Of a stretch of 64,000 nt of DNA, positions 10,516-21,200 are shown one piece after another. This DNA comes from Hymenopellis radicata (lineage: Eukaryota > Basidiomycota > Agaricomycetes > Agaricales > Physalacriaceae): contig JADNRX010000162.1 in assembly GCA_015501595.1 (NCBI GenBank), positions 1 to 64,000 on the forward strand, written 5' to 3'. The notes under the pieces are model-generated. The model did no database searches and was not told the DNA's origin. It saw only the letters and a program-made list of their open reading frames with translations. The first letter of the stretch is position 1, and every line of letters starts with the position of its first letter. The translations under genes and the position numbers were made by a program.

Positions 10516-11610
10516 ATGGCAGAACCCCAAGCAGATTGCGCGCGCCCTTCCAAGCGCCCTAGGCTATCCGATTCGGCGAATCCTCCTTTTGAATACTATG
10601 ACGCGTCCCTGTGGCTTGCCGATGGAAACGTTATCCTAATCAGCGCCGATGCGAAAGGATTTCGCGTCCATCAATCCGTCCTCTCGAAGCACTCGCAGCT
10701 CTTCGCAGACATGTTCAGCCTGGCTCTTCCGGAGAATGACCTGTACAATGCGAGCAATGATTGCACGTCGCTCACGCTCGCGGAGAACGGCAACGACGTG
10801 TTTTGGTTCCTACATTACTTCTACACACCCTTGTGCGTTTTCCTCCGTTCTCTAAACTTGAAGCTGATGCTGTATCATCGACGTAGGTTCTTTATCCCTG
10901 GAAAACGTACGCCGTACGAGCAGCTGGCCGGTATGCTCCGGATGTCGACAAAATACCTCTGTCAGCAGCTCCGTACAGACGTTGTCCATCATCTCTGCTT
11001 GATATACCCTCCGAAAAGTCATAGTTTGCCTCCTCCCATACTCCCCGAATGTCCTGCCCTTGTTCCACATGAAAATGTGTCCAATCATGCGCTTCTAGCC
11101 ATCCAGATGGCCCGCGAAAACGACGTCCCAATGATCCTGCCCGTCGCTTTTTATTACGCGGCAACTGTCGAGCCCTCTGCGTACGTCGATCTGCTACCAG
11201 AGCTGTCGCGTGAAGATCACCGCTCACTCATACACGGTCGAGAAAGGCTGATAAAGGCGGTGTTCGAAATCGCTTGGAGTGGGCTTTTGGATATCGATTA
11301 TGAGCCTTGCGACGATCAGCACTGCGTTTGGACGCGGTATCTTCTCATGCAGTCCATTGTCGGACATCGGTGCCATGCAGTTCGCCTCTTCATTTCTCCC
11401 ATGCTGCACACACAAGTGCGTCCTGCTCCAAGAAAGAACCAACCCGACGTCGACCAAGTTTGCCTATCCTGTTACGACTGTTGGAAAGCGGGCGAGCAGA
11501 AAGACTATTCTACTGTCTGGAAAAGATTACCATCGTACTTTGGATTGGATGATTGGCCAGACCATGTGCCTCGGATTCCTTGGCCGAAGAAGGCCAACTT
11601 TCGTTGCTAG
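10516..11610 (+). CDS. BTB/POZ protein with C-terminal Cys module (BTB copy 2)
   Basis: The protein starts MAEPQADCARPSKRPRL, a basic leader shared with the other copies, then a BTB domain (LWLADGNVILISADAKGFRV ... LFADMFSLALPE) around residues 25-110. A 54-bp intron at 10833-10886 lies at exactly the same point as in copies 1, 3 and 4, giving YTPLFFIPGKRTPYEQLAGM. The C-terminal half has the family C-x4-C (CDDQHC) and C-x2-C (CLSC), then the W-x2-LPSYFGLDDW signature. It is about 346 residues. A Cullin-3 adaptor role is possible by analogy with other BTB proteins. No damage seen. Confidence 0.87.
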   Translation: MAEPQADCARPSKRPRLSDSANPPFEYYDASLWLADGNVILISADAKGFRVHQSVLSKHSQLFADMFSLALPENDLYNASNDCTSLTLAENGNDVFWFLHYFYTPLCVFLRSLNLKLMLYHRRRFFIPGKRTPYEQLAGMLRMSTKYLCQQLRTDVVHHLCLIYPPKSHSLPPPILPECPALVPHENVSNHALLAIQMARENDVPMILPVAFYYAATVEPSAYVDLLPELSREDHRSLIHGRERLIKAVFEIAWSGLLDIDYEPCDDQHCVWTRYLLMQSIVGHRCHAVRLFISPMLHTQVRPAPRKNQPDVDQVCLSCYDCWKAGEQKDYSTVWKRLPSYFGLDDWPDHVPRIPWPKKANFRC

Positions 11611-12536
11611 GTATTCGCCGTTACCTTCCTACTAAGCTGCCGCTTATTTTCCACAAGACTTTCCCCCCGCTAGGTTACAGTAGGTTCTCCTTCTCGTCAT
11701 ATTCAATTCTCAGGTCGCAATTCTTTATTCCCAATTTGTTGCATATTATTCTGTACCGGTCTGCCACACTGCTCTTTGACGCGATCCTCTTATTGAATGT
11801 GGTTTTACAATACTGCCTTGCGCGGGACAACTCATCTGATGTTTTCTCGCGAGATATAAAAGGGCTATTCGCCGCAGGATGTCGCCAACTAGAACGTCTC
11901 AGTGCACATGCTTACTTTCAAAGAGCGTAGAGCAAGCAAAGCAAGCGATTTCTTCTCGCGAGACATGACGGTGGTGGTGGTGGAGGATAACTCTCGTCTT
12001 GTGAGTGGTGTGAAAACCGAAAGAGATCATACTCTCGGAAACGAACACGTGTTACGTCAGGCGGCGTAAGCGATCACGAGATCAAAATCCCTTTTCCGTC
12101 GCTCCCTCACTGCTGAGCATGCACAGTCCACGTAGGGCGGGCCAGCACGAACCGACAGGTATGGAATTGGAAGAGCATGGCTATCATACCCATGCAAGCC
12201 CCAACAAGTCTGGTTCTCAATTGCTGGCGCTCACACCCACGACTTCGCCGCTGCCTCTCCATAGACCAACAGCACAATCATTTGAAGAACTCAACATTTA
12301 CCCACTCTTACAACTGCACAGTGCACACAAAGGCCTTGAGGCCGGTAATCGGATTCCCGGTCCGTGTTCCGTACCTCATTGTCTCTTTGTTCAACTGCTG
12401 TTCTCTTTGCTTTCGACCGTCACTTACCCTAGCCACTGGCTCGGGGCTGTAGATACAAAACGCGCTTTCGACTCTATCCCTAGGGTATTATTTCTCGGTT
12501 TATGCTCTATCTGAGTTCGATGATGATTGCTTGTAG
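11611..12536. other. Intergenic, includes a short GGT repeat
   Basis: No supported gene. A GGT run at 11970-11983 is the only obvious simple repeat. The last part may hold an upstream exon of the F-box gene: an acceptor at 12535-12536 opens into a frame reading QLNRARNSLHSRLEAIYYEQ, which resembles the coiled coil that often precedes F-boxes, but the exon before it could not be fixed. Confidence 0.4.
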
Positions 12537-12644
12537 AACGTGTGTTATCAGCTCAATCGAGCCCGCAACTCACTCCATTCTCGACTGGAAGCCATTTACT
12601 ACGAACAAGGCCGTCTTCCACTCATCATACATCCCGTTTTGTGT

Positions 12645-15037
12645 ATGTCGCGCCGACGCCGAAACAATTTGGCGCATTTGCCGTTAGAAACTCTGACCGA
12701 CGTGCGCGCATTGCCCTGATTATAGAACGTCGTAACTCATACCATCCCCAGATCGTCAAGTTCCTTCACCCTAGAGACATCCTTCGTCTCATACGAACAA
12801 ATCATGAAACACGCGACTTTTTTCTTCGAGACTCTGCATTAAGCATTTGGAAGGCGTCTATCTCCAACCTCCCTGGACCGCCCTTCCCCGGTTTCCCTCG
12901 AGGAATAAATCCTGCATCATGGCTAGCTCTGCTGTTTAGCGAAAATTGTACCGTACGTTCCCATTCAAGGCATTCATTCAATGCGTCAAATTAAAGTATA
13001 CGCAGTTCTGCGGCAATCCTTCTGCGGAGAACGCTATCAAGCGAGACCTGCTTCTCAGAGTCGTTTGCTGTCCGAACTGCTACCGCTCAGAGTGCGTTGC
13101 AGACCTTGATCTCTGCCTTGACAAAGCTAATACCGATGCGCAGACTCGCTACTTTGGAAGAACTCGAAGCGCTCTTTCCTCCAGAGACGTTTGGAGATGA
13201 CACGGTTGCTGAGATCATGGCCACCCTTCCGACGAGCTGTGAGTACCCTTGCTCAACACACAGAGATACGTCTAACCTTATGTCCTGTAGATCGTATCTT
13301 CAAAACTTTGGGTGAAGAGCCTATCGTTGAACATGTCTGTGTGCTCCGGGATTTCAGAAAGACGTTGGATCTTGTTCTACCCCTCGCCGAAGACGACCGT
13401 CAGAGCCTGCTTTTAACACGCCTTATGCAGCACGTCAATGTTAGTGCGACCCAGGTCAGAACCCCGTCGCATCAACTCTTGTTAGTTGCTAAAGCTGTTT
13501 TAGGAAGCTGAAAAGGCGGACAGATGGAGACAGTTACATATCGTTGCGGAGTTTGGGGATGTGTTGTACATGCGAGAAGGTCGTGTCCAGGCTCGCTTGG
13601 ATAAGTAATGTGCTTCCCTCAAGTTCACGGCCCAATCTAACCCTCCGTCAGAGTGTTTGCCAAAATGTCCACCCTTGGATACGGTTCTGAAGTCGAAATC
13701 TTCAAAGAGTCGCCTGCGATGAAATCTCGGTTTGATCCAAGGACAGTACATGTTGCCTACATGAGCGACCACGGTAAGCTCAACGTCGTTCTTCGTGATC
13801 ATTACTCACCGTAGCTAGAATTGGCGCTCTTGGAAAGCGACATGGTCGCGTTCATGAAGAAAGAGCGCGTTCTCAGGCTTGAGCGTGAACGAAAACACGC
13901 TCTCCAAATGCGCATGGATGATCTGCGTGAAGCCGTGATCCTCCCGTCGAAACTGCGATGGATTGGACAGAAGCTCCTGGTCCCTCCGATGTCAGACATA
14001 CTCACATTCCCGATGCCACTACTCCTTGGGCAACATTCATGGGGGCTTGACCGAGATCCGACTATTGAAGAGGCTCTTGCGTTGTATGATGACGAGGCGC
14101 CGTTCGACATAACGTCGTTCCCCATACAGTCGCTTTTCGACCAGCTCGATGCAGGACAGGCTGCGTGGGCGGATATGGCTCGCCGTGAACTTGTAGAGAC
14201 GGCCTACGAGGGCGAAGAACCTGCGCCGCTAGGCAGTCCAAATAATTTCTTTGCGTCTCTCCTCCCATCCAAGGTTCTCAACTGCAAGGCTTGCGGAGAG
14301 CCGGTATTCTACCCAGAGATCATATTCCATCGATGCCACCCGGAGAAGGGCTGGACATCGGGACCTGTTCCTGAGTGTCCTAATAGTTGGTCCATTACTC
14401 GGTTCGAGATATGCGAGGAGACGAGGCGGTTGGTGTCCGACGTCATTGACCTTTTCGGATTGGATCCTGCTACAGCCACGGTTTTAGACCTCGACCGCTT
14501 GGATTTGTTCATTTGGTGCAACTCGCCGGGAAATCTGCTTAGACGACCGAGGACCGTTTTCAGGACGGGTCAGCGATTCTATGGATGGCGCGCTTTCGTA
14601 AGGTACTTCCTCTGAGACCAGCGGCCTCGTCTGACATTGTCCAGATTCATACGTTCTATGAGCAGCCCATCCCGGTGAGAACGGCGATGCAGAACAAGAA
14701 GATTAGAACCATCGCCTGTGCCGCGCCTGAATTGCAGCAGATTGCATATCACGACACGCATTTATGCCAGCAGTTTTTCCATTGCATCCCATGTTTGAAA
14801 GAGTCAGGTACCTACTACGGTGAAATTGGCATGGGCTGGAGCCAGTTCAAGGAACATTTCTGCGAAGAGTACGTGCCTCTTTCGCACCATCGTTATTGCT
14901 CTCGAGATTGACCTTTCCTATGTAGACATCCTGAAGAAATGAACGACGATGAAACGTTCAGGAGCCGTCATGAATTTTATATACCGGGATCATACTTTCC
15001 CCCACTGAGCACTTGCAGAGTAAAACTTGCCGTCTGA
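12645..15037 (+). CDS. F-box protein with a Cys-rich motif after the F-box
   Basis: Eleven exons are inferred: 12645-12701, 12752-12952, 13006-13091, 13144-13238, 13291-13454, 13504-13604, 13652-13773, 13819-14597, 14645-14868 and 14926-15037, with a probable extra exon starting at 12537. Every junction keeps frame and the ten listed exons give 646 residues. The F-box reads LAHLPLETLTDIVKFLHPRD. Right after it come FCGNPSAENAIKRDLLL and CCPNC, a Cys-pair arrangement typical of one large agaricomycete F-box family. A long charged helix (MKKERVLRLERERKHALQMR) and more Cys pairs (CKAC, CIPC) follow. It probably acts as an SCF substrate receptor. Unlike the F-box copies at 1.6-5.4 kb it shows no damage. 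An alternative start upstream in the same frame is possible. Confidence 0.8.
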
Positions 15038-15323
15038 TGTATTGTAGAAACGACTTAGTCGTGTAGTGTAATAATTGAACCGACCTTGCTACTCCGTACA
15101 TCTGGATAGTCTCTCAATGTGCCTCCCACAATCATGGCTTTCAACACTCGCAGTATCTTACCCAAGCTCATTCGTGACTCCTACCGCTTGCTCATGTCGA
15201 ATAGAGAGTTATGACTGTCGTGTAATCTTAACCACTGCAAGACGAGGACTATCCTTCCACTCTTGTTGAACCACGCCAGTCAGCTGACCCCAATCAAAAA
15301 TTTGATCTTGAATCCCAACCACC

Positions 15324-16088
15324 ATGTCGTATCACTCCGATATTTCCAGCCTTCACCATCTCCACCCCGCACCCGCCGCTGTGCCTGTGAATATCGACGT
15401 CAACTGCCAGCACACGGCGGGCACGCCTGTGGCCGGGGAACACGTCCAACATGCTGAAGCGGTTGTCGATACCCTGCGCGGCATCCGAGGTGCGTTCGTT
15501 CTCTTGCGTCAAATCAACCACTCATGCCCTGGTCAGAAGATGCTACTGTCACTGCTGCTATCGTTCTTGAGCAGGCAGGTACGACTTTATATTCGGCGCT
15601 TTCTCGTGTACATTGACTCAAGCGTGTCCGCGCGCTATGCTCCAGTAAATATCCAGCAAACTCTGGTTAACATCCAGCAAACTCTCGACGTCGTTCTCGA
15701 TGGAATGCGCCGCACCAACGCCATGGCTTACAACAACCGCATCGTCTCCCGGAATTCGCGTGTCCAGCAGCCCAATCCGTACTCGCCTCTCCAAAAAACG
15801 GTTAGCCTTTTCCCGGGAAAACTTTTTGGCTCGAGCACTCAACATTTTTTACAGGTTGCTGGTTCAGGACATATCCTGGCAAATGCGCTTGACGGTGCGA
15901 TCACTGCATTGGATCCTGCACCAGCGATTGGAGCTCTTCCACCTGTCTTCAATGGCCAGGTGGCGGATTACTCAAATGCTGAGATTCTCCGACTTGTTAC
16001 GTTTTACAACGAAGACTTTGGTATAGTTCAAAGTGATCCTTTGGCGGTCAGGATCGCCAAATTCCGGGCATATATTTCGGAATTGTAG
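15324..16088 (+). CDS. Mug135-like protein
   Basis: Four exons are inferred: 15324-15489, 15537-15578, 15646-15800 and 15855-16088 (introns 47, 67 and 54 bp). They give 198 residues. The C-terminal half matches what I recall of the fungal Mug135-like domain: NIQQTLDVVLDGMRRTNAMA, YNNRIVSRNSR, PYSPLQKTVAGSG and LVTFYNEDFGIVQ before the end. In fission yeast the name giver is meiotically up-regulated; the biochemical role is unknown. The segment NIQQTL is repeated directly in tandem (21-bp DNA duplication at about 15648-15689), which looks recent. No signal peptide or membrane helix. The assignment rests on recalled motif similarity, not a search. Confidence 0.72.
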   Translation: MSYHSDISSLHHLHPAPAAVPVNIDVNCQHTAGTPVAGEHVQHAEAVVDTLRGIRGAFVLLRQINHSCPGQKMLLSLLLSFLSRQVRLYIRRFLVYIDSSVSARYAPVNIQQTLVNIQQTLDVVLDGMRRTNAMAYNNRIVSRNSRVQQPNPYSPLQKTVSLFPGKLFGSSTQHFLQVAGSGHILANALDGAITALDPAPAIGALPPVFNGQVADYSNAEILRLVTFYNEDFGIVQSDPLAVRIAKFRAYISEL

Positions 16089-16460
16089 CAGGATCATATT
16101 CCTTGTTCGAGGGCTGCCGGGCAGGCTCTGAAGACTATTCATGCAATACATGCCCGGTGTTCAGTACTCCTGTTGCGATTATAATCACACCCGACGTTGA
16201 ATTGTCAGATATGACGGCGTCAAGGAACCGAAGGGTTTCAAGGTCATTGTCATGTTTTTGTAGCGAGACTCAAGAGACTAAAGGAGAGGTTGCTGGTCCT
16301 TATACGTGCTTATCTAGCATGCAGTTTCCGATGGATGTACAAGAAAGAGCTTCAAGTGAGCGGGCGTAGAACGCCTGTCCTCTAGTGTGGCAGTGTCTTT
16401 GTTTGGCTTTGTGGGAGCTTGTTACAGCGCCCGGCGTTATCAGCTTTCCTCGTCGCCATC
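16089..16460. other. Intergenic
   Basis: No supported gene or repeat; it contains the promoter side of the BTB gene at 16461. Confidence 0.5.
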
Positions 16461-17609
16461 ATGATGACACAAGAAGACGGTGACAGTCTGCGTCTCACCA
16501 AGCGCGCTCGCCCAGAGGACAACACGTCGACCGGACCTGGCTACACGATTAAGGACGCAGATCTCTGGTTTAACGATGGAAATATCATCCTAGTCAGCGC
16601 CCAGTCCACTGGGTTCCGCGTCCATCGTAGCGTCCTGGCACGCAATGCGGAATTTTTCCGGGACATGCTGCAGTTGGCGCATCCTGAGGAAGACGCATCA
16701 CGCGTCGAGAGCACGGTCTTGCCATTAGAGGACTCCACCAATGATTTGAAAGTTTTCCTGAATGCCCTTTACACTCTTGGGTACGTGTATTCCAGTCGAT
16801 AAACGTGTATTGACTTGAACTCCACTAGATATTTCACTCCTGGCAAAGAAGCAACACCATATGAATGCCTGGCGAGTCTTCTTCGCATGGCTACCAAGTA
16901 CCTCTGCCAGCACCTCCGTTCCGAGGTGGTTGCCCATTTCGCCATCATTTACCCATCGAAGCGCGAGGATCTTCTCCTCAACCAACATCTCATACCCCCA
17001 CGGCCCGCTGATAATAAGGATTGGCAGCATTCGTTGGAGGCTATCCTGATAGCCCGTCAGAATGATGTTCACATTTTTCTTCCTACAGCCTTTTACCTCG
17101 CCGCCACTCTATCACCCTCTGCATTGGTGCCGTACTTGCCCCGTCTGCAGGTTCCGGACCAGCATCGGCTCTTGACTGGCCCCATGCGTCTCACAATCGC
17201 TGCGATGACAAGAACGGAATGTTGGTATCGAACTTGGATGTCTTTTTTCGATTGTGACATTGCGCACTGTCAAGGCTCGCGATTCAGGGAGCTTCAACGC
17301 GCCCTGGGCGCGAGCCCCCGTTTCATAAGGCTCTTTCTCGAACCGCCACCCCATGTACATATGGAGAAATGCGTCACCGATTGTGAAGCTGAAGACTTTC
17401 CATACGAAGATATGTGCAACTTGTGCTATGAAAGTTGGAAGACGATAGAGATTAGACAATATGGCACTCTCTGGGCGGCACTACCGGGTTATTTTTGGTT
17501 GGGATCATGGGCTAATGTACAGGGTTTGTCCTTTTCGTTGCCTAATGAATTGATCAAGGTTTCTGACATTCGCGTAGATGAGCCAGTTGATACGGATATT
17601 CTCGGATAA
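16461..17609 (+). CDS. BTB/POZ protein with C-terminal Cys module (BTB copy 3)
   Basis: Exons are inferred at 16461-16780, 16829-17523 and 17578-17609 (introns 48 and 54 bp; the second is hidden by an open frame). The product starts MMTQEDGDSLRLTKRARPE; I chose 16461 over 16419 because the next copy also begins MMTQ. The BTB domain (DLWFNDGNIILVSAQSTGFR ... FFRDMLQLAHPEE) is followed by the shared middle domain (PYECLASLLRMATKYLCQ), C-x4-C (CDIAHC), C-x2-C (CNLC), and the tail W-x2-LPGYFWLGSW. It sits 139 bp upstream of copy 4, in the same orientation: a tandem duplication. About 348 residues, apparently intact. Confidence 0.87.
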
Positions 17610-18058
17610 CGCTATTGGTAGTCACCTAGTTTCTTGCAGAATATCTGAATATTTATTTGATATGTGGCCGTGTCATTGTTTCAATTTGATGTAATGGACC
17701 CTTGTTGGCGAGCCTCGGCTTTAGCGGTTTCCTTATCATTATGCCACGATGATGACACAAGGAGCAGACGAATCGCCCCGTCCTGCAAAACGCGCTCGTT
17801 CAGAGGGCAAAGAGTCTGCTGAACCTCCTTACGCGATCAAGGATGCAGACCTTTGGTTCGACGACGGAAATATCATCCTAGTCAGTGCCGAATCCACCGG
17901 ATATCGCGTCCACCGCAGCGTCCTCGCCCGCAATTCAGAATTTTTCCGGGATATGCTGCAGCTGGCGCGCCCCGGGAACGCGCAGGAGAGTAGGGAGACG
18001 CAGGAATGCACGGTATTGCCCCTTGAGGATTCGACTGTGGACCTGCAAAGCTTTCTAA

Positions 18059-18066
18059 GCGTCTTT
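18059..18066. repeat. Target-site duplication, left copy (GCGTCTTT)
   Basis: The octamer GCGTCTTT lies immediately outside the left inverted repeat and is repeated exactly at 23092-23099 outside the right one. It derives from the coding sequence of BTB copy 4. Confidence 0.95.
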
Positions 18067-18166
18067 CAGGGGGTGTCACCCGATGCATTCCAAAAGATCG
18101 ACCTCCCTGTTGGGGTCTGTTTACTTAGACCGTCGTCGGAGGACATGCCGTGACCGGCACCACGGC
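18067..18166. repeat. Left terminal inverted repeat, 100 bp
   Basis: Identical, in inverted orientation, to 22992-23091. It contains an inner short inverted repeat, CCGTG..CACGG, near its inner end. The twin ORFs starting MHSKRSTSLLGS at both ends of the element come from this repeat and are not genes. Confidence 0.95.
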
Positions 18167-18208
18167 AACTGCGCGACCTATTATTACCATGTACTACATT
18201 CTAATTAT

Positions 18209-21200
18209 CTACAATTCTTCTGTTCTTTGGCGCGTAGCTTCGCGTTCGGTCTCAATGAACGATGCCCCTCTATCCCTTGAGCCCCGCTTTCCCAATAACT
18301 GCTGTCTTTCCTCCTCAATGGCATCGGTTCCCGGAATTCCAAGATGATCGCGATACCGCATCGTCGCGGTTTCACTGACATCCAACGCGCTCTCCTCCGC
18401 TGACGTGATGAAGACCTGGATCAAGAACTCTTTGGGAACACTTCTCAGTGATACGCCATCCTCTAGAAGGTGAGAATGTTCCGAAAGAGCATGATGAAGT
18501 GCATTATACTTCCAAAATGTACGACGTTCACCGGAGACTGAAACATCGCAGATTGGACAATGCATGGGCACATTGGTGCATGGACTGGTCTCTGAGAATG
18601 CAGCTGCATGCGCGTATCTCATCCCATCATGATGATACTCGCAGTTTGAATAGATCTTCGGGCCCTTCTTTCCGCCGGTGTCCTGGATCATTTGCACCAT
18701 ACAGTCCGCATCTCCACGCCCGCACCAACCACACGGACTCGGACCAATGTGTGGTATATCTGCTTTGTTTCGGAGCTTTGGGTCGGGGAGCCCATGCGAG
18801 TGAAATAGAATATGACGACCAACATGCTGCCGCATTTTGGAAAGAGTCAGGACGTCGCCACAGATCTTGCACGATACCTTCTCAGTCCCTTTTAGCTTGA
18901 TGCCAAGATGTTTGGGAAGCTGATCCTGTGGCACGCAAAGTACAGAGGCATCATCGCGCCAGCGATATGGAAGAACCGCGGAGGTAAGGCCTGATATAGG
19001 TATAGTCGGTAGATGTTCGAGATTACCCATGATCTCCTCCGTATCTGGGTTCAGTAGTGACCAAGCATAGTCGCGAGTATCAACAAGGTCATTCTGCGTA
19101 ATGTACCATGTCAATGAACCTGCAGAATCCTCGACAGGCTCGGCCACAAGTGGATGAACAAGATATCCCGGGATACGAAGGTAGTACTGCTTTCTGCTGG
19201 TTCGGCCCTTCTCTGTAGTCTCAGAAACGAGACGGACGTAGTCTCCACCCCATTCCCAACCATCGGGGGATGTCGATGCCTCTTCAGTCTCCGTCAAAGG
19301 AGTCATCTTGAGGATCTGAGCCACGACAGTAGGACATCGATCACCTTTGGCCTCAAGAAGGTCAAGCGACACTTCAGAGAGGTACGATCGCATGCCAGTA
19401 AACTGAAAAGCCACTATTTCGACAACAACCAGACAGATCTGCTTGCCCATGCGGACAAGTACTCCCGCTGGATCTTTGGCCTTCATAAGCCCATCATCGT
19501 CACCTCCGGAGATCCAATCTAATGACCGTTTCTTTCTCAAGTCATCTATGGTCAAACCCTGTGCACGAAGTGTTCGCATGGTGACCTTTCGTCGCTCGGA
19601 GTCGCCGGCAGAAAGCATCACATGGATAACCGAACTCTTCAAGTATTTCTTCTCGCCAATCTAACAAGTTTGGATCAGCGGTGAACTAAAGGATATCAAG
19701 TAAACATACCATTATTGTTTTCGAGTGCTCTGTGTTGGTGTTCTCCTCAGGCTTATCTAGCTGCTCCTCTAGCTCCAGTTGATCATCAAGATCGCGGACG
19801 CCCTCTAATCCGGTGACGGTACCCTCAACAACCTCATCATCATCCATATCTATCCAATCCTCTTCATCGCCGGCATTGGGCTCCTCGACCTCAAGGCGTG
19901 CATCGCTCTTATGCCATTTGCTTCCGATATACGCGTCAGCTTTGTCAGGACGCAAAAAATCCAGATTGCTACTGCGCGCGAAGCGTGTCTTATAGTCAAC
20001 AACCCATTCCTTCCCGAATGTCTTCTCTAAAAGAGCATTTGCATCCTCTTCAGCCGCCTTCCACTCATCGGCAAGACACACAGAGCCTACTGTGTACGTG
20101 CCCTTAAGGGACTTTGGATTGACGCGATCAATCCCTTTCGCACCAACAAGATCAAGTCGTCGATGGCCAAGATCAAGATCCGGGTTTCTTAGATAGGTAG
20201 CGATGATCTCCGATGCAACACTAAGCTTTTGCGAAAGCTGGAGTGTGTCAAAGTTACGACTATGGTCCTGGGTGCGAACATTGGAGAAGAGGTTCTCGAG
20301 GCGATCCGTGCCTTCCTGGATGATATAGTAGGGCAAGTTCGGGTCATCGATCGAGAGTTTCGCAATTGTGAAGAAGATATTCTTCACAATTGCCTGCGAG
20401 TCGGCGTACAGAGCAGATGTCAGGAAGTTAAGGCCTTCTTTCACGTACATTGCAGCTGCAAGATGTGCATAGGTTGCAAGAGATCGACACTGAGCGCGAA
20501 GACTCATTGTAACATCGATGAACGGTTTCGTGAAGTACATGAGAGTATCGGCGAGGAAGGCAAGTGAATCAGCACGCTTCTGACCACCTGGCTCGATGGG
20601 TGAAGGTACATCGGGTCTATTGTGCAGTGAATGCAGCTCTTCAAGTAAGGTGACTGCCTTCGGAACGTTCTGCTTATCAGCGGGGTCAAGAAGACCTTTC
20701 GCCTTATGCTCTGTCATTTCTGGAATACGCAGTAACGACGCCTGAATGTCACTAGGAAGCAGATAGGTATCATCAACGAGGACACCAGTAACGCTGCGAA
20801 GAAGCGTTGCGAAACGCTTGAATACGTGTTTGGGATCACACGTTCCTAGGATATCATACTTCCCGGTCTGTAAGTTGAGACCCGGAAGATCCCAAAGCAG
20901 CTGCCCAAGACGTGTCTCCTGAGAAACCGTCTCTGACATGCACATGTGGTAACGGGCAAGGCGGAACGAGGATTCACCATCGCTTGCAAGAGCACGGATA
21001 GGACCATATAGCGCCTCACCGAACGGATGTGTACGCCACACCTCGACAAAGACCCGCAGCCATTGTGCGAGCCCTCTCCCTGTCTCGGCTTTACAGGAGG
21101 GAGAGAGGACAAGTGGCACAGGAGCATAGTGCTCTGAATCGGATACTGTTGCGATCGCCAATACAGTACCATCCTTTCCACGGTGGCAAGCCTCAGCGTG

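Noticed and set aside
18083..18280. ORF starting MHSKRSTSLLGS, with a twin at 22881-23075 on the other strand
   Set aside because: Both are created by the identical inverted repeats of the transposon.
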